Of a DNA stretch of 64,000 bases, positions 9,156 to 17,282 are shown in pieces. Position 1 is the stretch's first letter. Every line of letters starts with the position of its first letter. The translations under genes and the position numbers were made by a program. This stretch comes from Chitinophagaceae bacterium (lineage in GTDB: Bacteria > Bacteroidota > Bacteroidia > Chitinophagales > Chitinophagaceae). The notes beneath the pieces are model-generated. The model did not search any database, was not told the DNA's origin, and worked only from the letters and a program-made list of their open reading frames with translations. The stretch lies in assembly GCA_016713085.1 (NCBI GenBank), contig JADJPV010000001.1:1385001-1449000 (forward strand), written 5' to 3'.

Positions 9156-10279
9156 TGCCTAAAAAAAATAAATACTGGAGGTTTCAGATAGTAGGATGGT
9201 TTAGTTTTACTTGCATTGTGTTTTTCCTCCTTTTTTCAAATACTCCTGCAATTTTAAAACCCCCACATTTACTTTACTCTACTCTTCCTCTCTTTTCAGT
9301 GCTGCCGTTATTAGGAATATTCCTTTCTCACTTAATCAAAGTTCTTATTAATCACCTGCAACTTCTTGAAAAACCAATATGGAAGCAAGTTCTTTTCATT
9401 ATTATGACAAACACCTTATGCCCCTGGATCCTTTTTCTTTTATTACACATTTCGACTAGCCTTATTAGGATGGGCAGGTTTCCTAATTTTAATCTCAAAT
9501 GGTTTACAAACCCACTTACTCTTATTGAGCTCCTGTCTTTTGCAACAGCTTTTACAATCTGGACTCTTGCCTATTATATTTTTCAATACATAAAAAAAAT
9601 TCGTACTGAAGAGCACAAGAAAGCAAATCTAAAGATTGAAATGATTGAAATGGAAGCTCGTGCGCTGCGTGCTCAAATGAATCCGCACTTTATATTTAAT
9701 TGTCTTAATTCCATCAAATCATTAATACAGACTGAGGAAAAGCAAAAAGCGGAAGAATACCTCATTGCGTTCTCAAATTTAATAAGAACATTGTTTCAGA
9801 ATTCGGATAAAAGACAAATTAGTTTATTTGAAGAACTGGAAACCTGTAAAATTTACATGCAACTGGAGAGTATGCGTTTTGGCAATAAATTACACAGCGC
9901 ATTAATAATTGAGCCTAATCTTGATCTGAAATCTGTGATGGTCCCAGCATTGATTATTCAACCTTTTATTGAAAATGCCATTTGGCACGGAATTGTTCCA
10001 AAAAAAAGTATCGGATCGGTATCCGTAACTGTTAAACAAAAAGATGAAGTAATCATCTGTGAAGTTGATGATGACGGCATTGGTCGTCATCAATCAAAAT
10101 TAAGAAGACCAGAAGGCATGGCTACCCACGAATCGAGAGGAGTCCATCTCTCTACCGCAAGATTGAATATAGAGAAAATGTTAAGCAACGACAAATCTAC
10201 TATTAAAACACTTGATAAGTTTGAAAATGGTAAGGCTGCAGGCACATGTGTAATTTTAACGTTTAACCAGCCGCATTAA
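9155..10279 (+). CDS. LytS-type sensor histidine kinase, multi-pass membrane sensor
   Basis: 374 residues. About four membrane helices make up the sensor (FQIVGWFSFTCIVFFLLFS; STLPLFSVLPLLGIFLSHLI; VLFIIMTNTLCPWILFLLLH; FATAFTIWTLAYYIFQYI). Then follow a coiled coil and a kinase module nearly identical to the preceding protein: RAQMNPHFIFNCLNSIKSLI, LFQNSDKRQIS, QPFIENAIWHG, DDDGIGR. The catalytic residues are intact. The start overlaps the upstream stop by one base and its own stop overlaps the next start (TAATG). The near-identical kinase parts with unrelated sensors suggest duplication with sensor replacement. Confidence 0.92.
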   Translation: MPKKNKYWRFQIVGWFSFTCIVFFLLFSNTPAILKPPHLLYSTLPLFSVLPLLGIFLSHLIKVLINHLQLLEKPIWKQVLFIIMTNTLCPWILFLLLHISTSLIRMGRFPNFNLKWFTNPLTLIELLSFATAFTIWTLAYYIFQYIKKIRTEEHKKANLKIEMIEMEARALRAQMNPHFIFNCLNSIKSLIQTEEKQKAEEYLIAFSNLIRTLFQNSDKRQISLFEELETCKIYMQLESMRFGNKLHSALIIEPNLDLKSVMVPALIIQPFIENAIWHGIVPKKSIGSVSVTVKQKDEVIICEVDDDGIGRHQSKLRRPEGMATHESRGVHLSTARLNIEKMLSNDKSTIKTLDKFENGKAAGTCVILTFNQPH

Positions 10280-11400
10280 TGTTTACTTTTTCGTCATATT
10301 GGAAATGTCAGCTAATAGGGTGGACTTCTTTTGTCATAATTTTCTTTGGCCTCTTTTTTAGTCTTGTCTTCTTAAATATAAGACCATCAGAGCCAGACTT
10401 GATTTCTAATTTCTTCAAGGTGACACTTTTGATTATAACATTCGGCATTGCCATAATGCATGCTATGAAAAAAGTAATTGGCTTTTTGAAGATCTTCTAT
10501 AAGCCAATTGGGATGCAAATATTTTTGTTTTTTTTGATTACACCTCTTTTTAATATTCTTTTCTCCTATACTTTAATAGTTCTTATTCCTTTTTTTATTA
10601 CTAGCAAGCCGCTTCAACTTAGATTTCCGCCCATACAGGTTATTTTTCAAATAAATATAATTCTTGCTCCTTCCCTTTTTGTTTGGAATTTAATTTACTT
10701 TCTATATAAATACATCAAAAAAGTAAGAGCTGAAGAGGAAAATAGGGCGGCATTAAAAATTCAGATAGCAGAACTACAGGCAAAAAAGTTGCGTGCACAA
10801 ATGAACCCGCATTTTATCTACAACTGTCTCAACACTCTAAAAGTTTTGATACGAACCGGCGAAAAACAAAACACTACAACTTACCTTACCACTTTTTCCA
10901 AACTGATCAGGGCCTTATTTCAGAACTCAGATAAACAGAAGATTAGTCTTTACGATGAAATAGAAAACTGCAAATTATACACCCAGCTAGAAAGTATTCA
11001 CTTTGGCAATAAAATAAAAATTAACTTTCGAATAGATTCAGACCTTGACCTGAAATCTGTGATGGTTCCGGCACTCATTGTTCAGCCATTTATTGAAAAT
11101 GCTATCTGGCATGGGATAGCACCAAAAGAAAATGGTGGAACAATAAACATCACTATAAAACAGCAGGAAGATCAGGTTCTTTGTGAAGTAGATGATGACG
11201 GTATTGGCCGCAGATCATCGCAACTCAACAAAGCCTCTGATTCGCTTAACCACGAATCAAAAGGTGTTCATCTCTCAGAAGCAAGATTAGATCTTGAAAA
11301 AACTTTGAATGATACTTATACTGGAATTAAAATATATGATAAATACGAGCAAGGTGAGCCTATGGGAACAAAAGTAATTCTGATCTTCAATCTTAATTAA
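10279..11400 (+). CDS. LytS-type sensor histidine kinase, third tandem paralog
   Basis: 373 residues with the layout of the preceding gene: about four N-terminal membrane helices (CQLIGWTSFVIIFFGLFFSL, FKVTLLIITFGIAIMHAM), coiled coil, then RAQMNPHFIYNCLNTLKVLI with the phosphoacceptor His, NAIWHGIAPKENGG and DDDGIGR. It is a little more diverged than the first two (FIYN for FIFN). Two bases separate its stop from the response regulator start. All parts needed for activity are present. The signal sensed is unknown. Confidence 0.92.
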   Translation: MFTFSSYWKCQLIGWTSFVIIFFGLFFSLVFLNIRPSEPDLISNFFKVTLLIITFGIAIMHAMKKVIGFLKIFYKPIGMQIFLFFLITPLFNILFSYTLIVLIPFFITSKPLQLRFPPIQVIFQINIILAPSLFVWNLIYFLYKYIKKVRAEEENRAALKIQIAELQAKKLRAQMNPHFIYNCLNTLKVLIRTGEKQNTTTYLTTFSKLIRALFQNSDKQKISLYDEIENCKLYTQLESIHFGNKIKINFRIDSDLDLKSVMVPALIVQPFIENAIWHGIAPKENGGTINITIKQQEDQVLCEVDDDGIGRRSSQLNKASDSLNHESKGVHLSEARLDLEKTLNDTYTGIKIYDKYEQGEPMGTKVILIFNLN

Positions 11401-11401
11401 C

Positions 11402-12148
11402 ATGATCCGATCTATTATAGTTGACGACGAACCGCAAAATGCTTCTATGCTGAAGAACGATCTTTCAGGTAATTGTCCGGAAGTGCAGGTTATTGCTGTT
11501 TGTCATTCAGCAAAAGAAGGCATTTTCTCTATTAAAAAAGAAAAGCCCGATCTCGTTTTTCTTGATATTGAAATGCCCTGGATGAATGGTTTTGAAATGC
11601 TGGAGATGCTCGATGAAATCCGTTTCAATATTATATTTACTACGGCACATGATCAGTTTGCAGCCAAAGCTTTCCGCATCAGTGCTGTTGATTATCTACT
11701 GAAACCAATTGATGCAAGTGATCTGAGAGAAGCTGTCAATAAAGCTGCAAAGAGAATAGATCAGCAAAAGGGAAATGCCAATATTGAAAATCTGCTCCGG
11801 AACATCAAACAACCCTCCGCTGAACAAAGGATCGCTTTACCAAATAAAGATGGCTATGAATTTGTTGAAGTGAGCCATATCATTTTCTGCCAGGCTGAGG
11901 GAGCTTATACCAAAGTATTTCTTGATAATAAAAAACATATCCTTGTTTCAAAAACACTGGGTGATATTGAAGAGCTGCTTCCCAAAGATCTTTTTCAGCG
12001 CATTCATCACTCAACTGTTGTTAATCTGCAGTTTGTTACACATTTCATCCGCACCGATGGCGGCTATGTAAAACTGCTGACAGGTGAACAACTGACTGTA
12101 TCAAAATCAAAAAAAGAAGCAGTTATGGAGCGATTGGGTTTAAAGTAA
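11402..12148 (+). CDS. LytTR family response regulator
   Basis: 248 residues. The receiver domain shows acidic pocket DDE at 8-10, phosphoacceptor Asp55 (LVFLDIEMPWMNGFEML), Thr81 (FTTAHD) and Lys101 (YLLKPIDASD). The C-terminal LytTR DNA-binding domain carries VSHIIFCQAEGAYTKVFL and FQRIHHSTVVNLQFV. It is the only regulator gene in the four-gene operon, so it is the probable partner of all three upstream kinases. Targets are not evident; such regulators usually bind paired direct repeats upstream of a few genes. Confidence 0.94.
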   Translation: MIRSIIVDDEPQNASMLKNDLSGNCPEVQVIAVCHSAKEGIFSIKKEKPDLVFLDIEMPWMNGFEMLEMLDEIRFNIIFTTAHDQFAAKAFRISAVDYLLKPIDASDLREAVNKAAKRIDQQKGNANIENLLRNIKQPSAEQRIALPNKDGYEFVEVSHIIFCQAEGAYTKVFLDNKKHILVSKTLGDIEELLPKDLFQRIHHSTVVNLQFVTHFIRTDGGYVKLLTGEQLTVSKSKKEAVMERLGLK

Positions 12149-13033
12149 TTAACTGTCCGCCAGCAAAATCTGCCACGCCTCACTTACTTTACCTGCATCC
12201 AGCAACTCTTTTGCATAGCGGTGTAATTCTACATCCATTTCATCGGGGTTAATCGAAAAATACTGGATGATATTTTTTAAACGCTCATCGTAGAATGTTG
12301 CATCTACCACAGGATAATCATGCACATTGGCTAACTGACCGAGGTTATTTCCGGTTAAAACTTTACTGCTTCGGATCGTTTCAGGCAAAGCATCAATACC
12401 GATGCCCAATTTTATATTCGGTTTTGCAACGGCAAACAAATTCGTTTCATCCACTTTACAATACCAGTCGCCACCCAGCCTTGCAATATGATGCAGCTTA
12501 CGCTGATCGATCATTGTTTTTTCTTCGTTAAGTATGCTTTCATCAACATGCATCCGCAAAACTTCACAGATCACAAGATTACCTGCACCGCCTTCCGTTC
12601 CCAACGGTTTTACTTCAAGTACCTTACACTCCATCTTCACCTTACTTTCTTTTACCATGGGAGGCTTTACCAATGTTGCCGCTTCTTCTGTAAATCCTGC
12701 TTTGATAAATTCATTTGTTCCTTTTGGAAATTCGCAGCTGCTTAAACTTACCTGCTGCACCATATCATAATCAACAATGTTGATGACAACTTCTGGCCAT
12801 TGCAACACATTATCGAGGGTGTCTTTTGTTGTATTGTCTCTTACACGACGTGCAGGTGAAAACACAACGATGTGCGGATTGGAAGAAAACAGGTTAAAAA
12901 AACTAAACGGACTTAAGTTCACGTTCCCTTCTTTGTCAATGGTTGATGCAAAAGCAACAGGTCTTGGAGCAATGGCATGTTGCAGCCATTGTTGTTTTTG
13001 CATTGGAGAAAGTTCTTGTAAATTAATTATCAC
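12149..13033 (-). CDS. Flavin reductase family protein (flavoredoxin-like)
   Basis: 294 residues. The N-terminal half matches FMN-binding flavin-reductase-like proteins: HAIAPRPVAFASTIDKEGNV, NLSPFSFFNLFSSNPHIVVF, RDNTTKDTLDNV and FPKGTNEFIKAGFT. It probably binds FMN and uses NAD(P)H in the cytoplasm. The C-terminal 70 residues are specific to this subfamily. The frame begins at GTG 13033; the base just before it belongs to the left arm of the inverted-repeat element, so the original start region may have been remodelled. It is probably co-transcribed with the fumarylacetoacetase-like gene upstream. The stop abuts the response regulator stop. Confidence 0.88.
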   Translation of the reverse strand: MIINLQELSPMQKQQWLQHAIAPRPVAFASTIDKEGNVNLSPFSFFNLFSSNPHIVVFSPARRVRDNTTKDTLDNVLQWPEVVINIVDYDMVQQVSLSSCEFPKGTNEFIKAGFTEEAATLVKPPMVKESKVKMECKVLEVKPLGTEGGAGNLVICEVLRMHVDESILNEEKTMIDQRKLHHIARLGGDWYCKVDETNLFAVAKPNIKLGIGIDALPETIRSSKVLTGNNLGQLANVHDYPVVDATFYDERLKNIIQYFSINPDEMDVELHRYAKELLDAGKVSEAWQILLADS

Positions 13034-13568
13034 AGTTATGCGTTAAATGTTATGAGTTACGGGTTATTTACACCCTGCTGTTTTTTAGATCGTGCTTTTT
13101 CCTCGGCCACCCTTATTCTTACTTTTTCATCAACTCGCCAATCTGGCTGCTCAACATTCTTGATTCATCACACAAAGCAGTTCCTTCTTTTTCTTCAATA
13201 ATGTTTATTCGCTGAATAAATCTTACTTTATTTCTAATTTCCCCACATGATCCTTTTGCAATTCTAAGAAATCGGTAAAAGTCCGGGTTGTTATTATATT
13301 CAAACCCTTCTGCAATATTGTCTGAAATTGAAAGCGCTGCACTTCGCAGTTGATCTTTCAAACTAAAGTCTTTTTGAATAAACTTGTTTGACTCGGCAAG
13401 TTTATAAATTTTCTCTGCGAGTTCCTGTGCTTTTTGCCAAATGACTAAATCTTCGAAGCATTTAATTTTAGCATTCATTGTTCAGAATTTTAGGTTAACA
13501 GAATTTACAAAGAAAATCAGGCTGATGGAATTATGCAACCCTTAACCCATAACTTTTAACTCATAACT
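13034..13568 (-). mobile_element. Inverted-repeat element carrying a four-helix-bundle gene (copy 1)
   Basis: Arms at 13034-13065 and 13537-13568 are inverted copies matching at 28 of 32 positions without gaps. Each is built of related words (gttatgagtta, gttatgggtta). They enclose a single gene, the four-helix-bundle protein at 13119-13478. The left arm abuts the GTG start of the flavin reductase; the right arm contains the stop codon of the fumarylacetoacetase-like gene (13561-13563). No transposase is present, and no target duplication was identified. Whether the unit moves is inference from its structure and from a second copy at 51798-52246. Confidence 0.6.
13119..13478 (-). CDS. Four-helix-bundle protein (S23/IVP-like)
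   Basis: 119 residues with typical features of the family first found in 23S rRNA intervening sequences: CFEDLVIWQKAQELAEKIY, LRSAALSISDNIAEGFEYN, PDFYRFLRIAKGSCGEIRNK. A four-helix up-down bundle that oligomerises is expected; the molecular role is not established. It belongs to the FEDLxxWQKA branch, unlike the copy at 51834-52178. It is co-oriented with the flanking metabolic genes and lies between inverted repeats. Confidence 0.88.
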   Translation of the reverse strand: MNAKIKCFEDLVIWQKAQELAEKIYKLAESNKFIQKDFSLKDQLRSAALSISDNIAEGFEYNNNPDFYRFLRIAKGSCGEIRNKVRFIQRINIIEEKEGTALCDESRMLSSQIGELMKK

Positions 13569-14568
13569 TCTTCCTTGCCAAAATCGAAAAGTCATCTTCA
13601 TCCCTTACAATTGTATTACTCAGCTTCCCCAGTCCATCAATTTCCAACTCCACTACATCGCCTTCCTGCAACCATTGTTCTTTATAGTTGGGATCGTTAA
13701 GTCTGCCTGTACCATTCAATTCTAAAAAACATCCGGTTCCAACTGTACCGCTGCCAATCACATCACCCGGGTACAAAGTAGCGCCATAGCTTGCACGTTC
13801 AATCAGCTCTGCAAAAGTCCAGTCCATATCAGCCACATTTCCATTGCTCACTTGCACACCGTTTACAAAACATTTCATGTTCAGGTTCCAGTTTAGCCCA
13901 ACATGATTTTCTTTTGCAGGTACAACATATTGTTCCAGTTCATCTAATGTTACTAACCATGGGCCGATTGCTGTTGAAAAATCTTTCCCTTTTGCCGGAC
14001 CAAGATTCAGCAGCATTTCTTCTCCCTGTAAACGTCTTGCACTGAGATCGTTCATGATCATCAAACCTCCAATGTACTGATCGGCTTCTTCTGCACGGAT
14101 ATTGCGTCCGGGTTTGCAGATAACTATCGCCACTTCCAGTTCAAAATCGAGTTTCTCTAAATGATCGGGCATACATCTTACTTCACCGGGCCCCTGAATG
14201 CCGTGATGATTCATGAAGTAAAAGATCGGGTATTGATCAAACTGCGGAATCATTTCAACCTTACGGCTTCTTCTTGCTGCTTCCACATGCTGACGAAATG
14301 CATATCCGTCACGACAGCTTGGCGGCAAGGGAACAGGAGCCAGCAATTGTACGTCTTCAATTTGTTGCGTACCTCTTGGCATCATTCTTCCCTCTTCCAG
14401 TGAATTTAACCCTGCGAGAGCAACTGGCAGGTAATCATCCCAGTAACTTAAAAACATATTCATACTTGTTGGAAGATCGGGATGAAGTGTATCAATATCA
14501 AACACGGTTCCATCAACAACAACTCCCAGCTGTTCGTGCTCTTCCTTTAGATAAGAAACTAATTTCAT
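13561..14568 (-). CDS. Fumarylacetoacetate hydrolase family protein
   Basis: 335 residues. The FAH C-terminal domain is clear: DHLEKLDFELEVAIVICKPG holds the metal-binding Glu pair, GGLMIMNDLSARRLQGEEM and LGPAKGKDFSTAIGPWLVT follow, then GDVIGSGTVGTGCFLEL. Known members hydrolyse or decarboxylate beta-keto acids in aromatic and sugar-acid catabolism; the substrate here is not evident. Length fits fumarylacetoacetase-like proteins. The stop codon lies in the right arm of the inverted-repeat element, beyond which the flavin reductase follows on the same strand. A -7 box TACCTTTG lies 20 bp before the ATG. Confidence 0.9.
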   Translation of the reverse strand: MKLVSYLKEEHEQLGVVVDGTVFDIDTLHPDLPTSMNMFLSYWDDYLPVALAGLNSLEEGRMMPRGTQQIEDVQLLAPVPLPPSCRDGYAFRQHVEAARRSRKVEMIPQFDQYPIFYFMNHHGIQGPGEVRCMPDHLEKLDFELEVAIVICKPGRNIRAEEADQYIGGLMIMNDLSARRLQGEEMLLNLGPAKGKDFSTAIGPWLVTLDELEQYVVPAKENHVGLNWNLNMKCFVNGVQVSNGNVADMDWTFAELIERASYGATLYPGDVIGSGTVGTGCFLELNGTGRLNDPNYKEQWLQEGDVVELEIDGLGKLSNTIVRDEDDFSILARKKL

Positions 14569-14588
14569 ACAGTTAAATTTGAATCTGC

Positions 14589-14596
14589 CAAAGGTA
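14589..14596 (-). promoter_or_regulatory. -7 box for the fumarylacetoacetase-like gene
   Basis: On the minus strand this reads TACCTTTG, a perfect match to the Bacteroidota -7 consensus TAnnTTTG, 20 bp from the ATG at 14568. No convincing -33 TTG is seen 19-21 bp upstream. Confidence 0.55.
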
Positions 14597-14635
14597 GAGA
14601 AAACAGGTGCACCGGAAATTCACTAACTTAATCCC

Positions 14636-16512
14636 ATGAAGAAGTTTTTATTCTTTCTGTTCGTTATTGTTCTTGCTTTTTCGTTTGCCAAAAAAGAAGA
14701 ACCTGCTGCATGGATCCGTATTAACCAGCTTGGTTATAAACCCGGCAGTATAAAAGTGGCTGTTTGGTGCAGTAAAGGCGAAACAGGAATTAGGAATTGG
14801 GAATTGGCAGATGCGGTAACAAATAAAGTTGTGTTTAAAGGTATAGCAGGAAAAAACTTTGGTACATACGGGCCTTTTCGACAAACACAGCGTTTAAATT
14901 TTTCTGCGTTTAAAAAACAGGAAAGTATTATTTAAAAACAGGCAGTACAAAATCACCGGTGTTTACTATTTCAGAAGATGTTTATAAAGGAGCTGCCGAT
15001 TTTTGTTTACGTTATATGCGACAGCAGCGCAGCGGTTTTAATCCTTATTTAAAAGACAGCTGTCACACACAGGATGGATATTCCTTGTATGGAAAAGAAG
15101 CAGGCTTACCCGACAGTACACATATTGATGTAAGCGGTGGCTGGCACGATGCAAGCGATTACCTGCAGTATTCAACCACATCAGCCAACGCAACTTATCA
15201 TTTACTGATGGCTTACCGTGATTTTCCGGGAGTGTTTACCGATCAGCATTTAGCAAACGGTTTAACCGGAACAAATAATTTACCCGATATAGTTGATGAG
15301 GCTAAATGGGGAATTGAATGGCTGTTGAAAATGTTTCCTGAAAAAGACCAGATGTTTAACCAGCTGGGCGATGACAGGGATCATATCAGTATGCGGATTC
15401 CGAAAATGGATTCACAGTATGGAAAAGGATTTGAACGCCCTGTTTATTTTATTGATGGCAACCCGCAGCAGAGAGGAAAGTTTTTGAATGATACAAAAGG
15501 AACCAGTTCAACTGCAGAAAAGTTTGCAAGTGTGTTTGCTTTGGCACATTATTTATATAGTAAGGACAGCATTTTCAGAAAAGCAGACATGAGAAAAGGA
15601 TATTACGAAAAAGCCTTTGATGCCTACAACTATGCAAAGAAAAAACTTGGAGTTACACAAACAGTTTCTGTAAAAGCACCTTATATCTATGCTGAAGATA
15701 ATTGGGTAGATGATATGGAACTCGCTTCTTCAGCTATTCATGACATGGTGATCAACACTCCTAAATCTGCTGATAATGGATACTACCTTGGGCTCGGTAT
15801 CGGCTATGCAAAAAAAGAAAAGATCACCCCCTGGCTTGGTGCAGATACAGCTAAACATTACCAATGGTACCCCTTCGTTAATATTGGTCACTACGAACTC
15901 ATTAAACAATTAAAAACAAAAAAGAACGGACCTGTAGCAGGGCATTACAAAGAGTACATTGATAATTTCTGGTACAATACAGATACACTTACATCTTATT
16001 ATAAAGAAGGCATCAACCGGGTTTGGAACAAAGCCAGTCAGAATGCTTTTTACCGTGGCATTCCTTTTATCTGGTGCAGCAATAATTTAACCGTTTCGTT
16101 TGCCACTCAATGTTACTGGTACAGGCAGTTAACCAATGATAAATCATTTGAAGAACTGGAGCAGGCAAATATTGACTGGCTCTTTGGCTGCAATCCATGG
16201 GGAACTGGCATGGTGTATGGTTTACCATCATGGGGCGATTCACCGGTTGATCCGCACAGCGCATTCACTCATTTAAAAAATTATCCAATAGATGGTGGTT
16301 TGATTGATGGCCCGGTTTACACCAGCATCTTCAACGGGTTAATAGGTTTGAAATTATATCAACCTGATGAGTATGCTGCATTTCAAAGTGAGCTGGCAGT
16401 ATATCATGATGATTATGGTGATTACAGTACTAATGAACCAACAATGGACGGAACAGCTTCATTGATTTATTTACTGGCAGCGATGGAGGCGCAGGGATTG
16501 CCAAAAAAGTAG
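14636..16512 (+). CDS. Glycoside hydrolase family 9 protein (apparent frameshift)
   Basis: An exported endoglucanase-type enzyme. A short signal is followed by a CelD N-terminal Ig-like domain (AWIRINQLGYKPGSIKVAVW), then after a break the GH9 barrel: HIDVSGGWHDASDYLQYST with the catalytic-base Asp region, LPDIVDEAKWGIEWLLKMF, WLFGCNPWGTGMVYGLPSWG, and YSTNEPTMDGTASLIYLLA with the acid Glu. The first break is an A6 run (14912-14917); a seventh A restores FKKTGKYYLKTGSTKSPVF. A second A6 run (16503-16508) ends the frame at TAG 16512. One more A there would fuse it to the deacetylase frame that follows, which also lacks its own start. Confidence 0.88.
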
Positions 16513-17261
16513 CTGCCTCCAAAACAGGAGGCTTCGTTTATAATCGGGGTGCCATCATTCGGGGTGATACAAGCACTCTCCCCTTTGGGGAGAGACGGAG
16601 AGGGGCCATTGCCCTAGTATTTACAGGTCATGAATTTGCTGATGGCGGTGAGTTCATTACTAAGTCATTGAAACAACAAAACATTAAAGCTTCATTCTTC
16701 TTCACCGGTGATTTTTACAGAAAGGCTTCTTTCAAGCCCATTATTCAGCAGTTGAAAAAAGAAGGACATTATCTCGGAGCACATTCTGATAAGCATTTGT
16801 TATATGCCGACTGGAACAAACGTGACAGTCTGCTTGTTACGAAAGAGCAATTCAAAAAAGATTTGTTACAAAATTATACGGAGATGAAACAATTCGGTAT
16901 CAGTAAATCAAACGCATCGTTCTTTCTGCCACCTTATGAATGGTATAACGATTCCATTGCAGCATGGACTAAAGAACTGGGTCTGCAACTCATCAATTAT
17001 TCACCTGGCACAAAATCAAATGCAGATTACACCTGGCCAGAACTGAAAAACTATCAAAGCAGTGACAGCATTTACCAATCCATCATCCGCTATGAACAAT
17101 CGCATTCTTCAGGATTAAATGGATTTATTCTGTTGATACATATCGGCACTGATCCCAAACGCACAGATAAGTTCTATCTCCAATTGCCAAAACTGCTGAA
17201 AGAGTTAAAACAAAAGGGTTACCAGTTCAAAAGAGTGGATGAATTGCTGAACAAACGATGA
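16509..17261 (+). CDS. Polysaccharide deacetylase-like domain, probably fused to the GH9 protein
   Basis: A CE4-type NodB-like domain: IALVFTGHEFADGGEFITK, KASFFFTGDFYR, HYLGAHSDKHLLY, FFLPPYEWYNDSIAAWTKE and GFILLIHIGTDPKRTDKFYL. No ATG with a signal peptide lies upstream; the frame is open back through the end of the GH9 gene and joins it if one A is added in 16503-16508. I therefore read it as the C-terminal domain of a bifunctional protein. The usual first metal-binding pair (TFDD) appears replaced by TGHEF, so deacetylase activity is uncertain. A palindromic repeat at 16576-16594 adds LPFGERRR just before the first core strand without breaking the frame. Confidence 0.75.
   Translation, partial: VAASKTGGFVYNRGAIIRGDTSTLPFGERRRGAIALVFTGHEFADGGEFITKSLKQQNIKASFFFTGDFYRKASFKPIIQQLKKEGHYLGAHSDKHLLYADWNKRDSLLVTKEQFKKDLLQNYTEMKQFGISKSNASFFLPPYEWYNDSIAAWTKELGLQLINYSPGTKSNADYTWPELKNYQSSDSIYQSIIRYEQSHSSGLNGFILLIHIGTDPKRTDKFYLQLPKLLKELKQKGYQFKRVDELLNKR
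16576..16594. repeat. Palindromic repeat inside the deacetylase reading frame
   Basis: A perfect 8-bp inverted repeat ctctcccc-ttt-ggggagag, followed by acggagagggg to 16605. Its G+C-rich purine/pyrimidine blocks are unlike the surrounding coding sequence. It resembles a dispersed intergenic repeat more than coding DNA, yet it is translated (TLPFGERRRG). Only one copy is present in the window. Confidence 0.6.
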
Positions 17262-17282
17262 TTGCTCTTACTTTTGTTCTCT

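Noticed and set aside
13034..13568. Diversity-generating retroelement around the four-helix-bundle gene
   Set aside because: Four-helix-bundle Avd proteins accompany such elements, but no reverse transcriptase, template repeat or variable target lies within reach.
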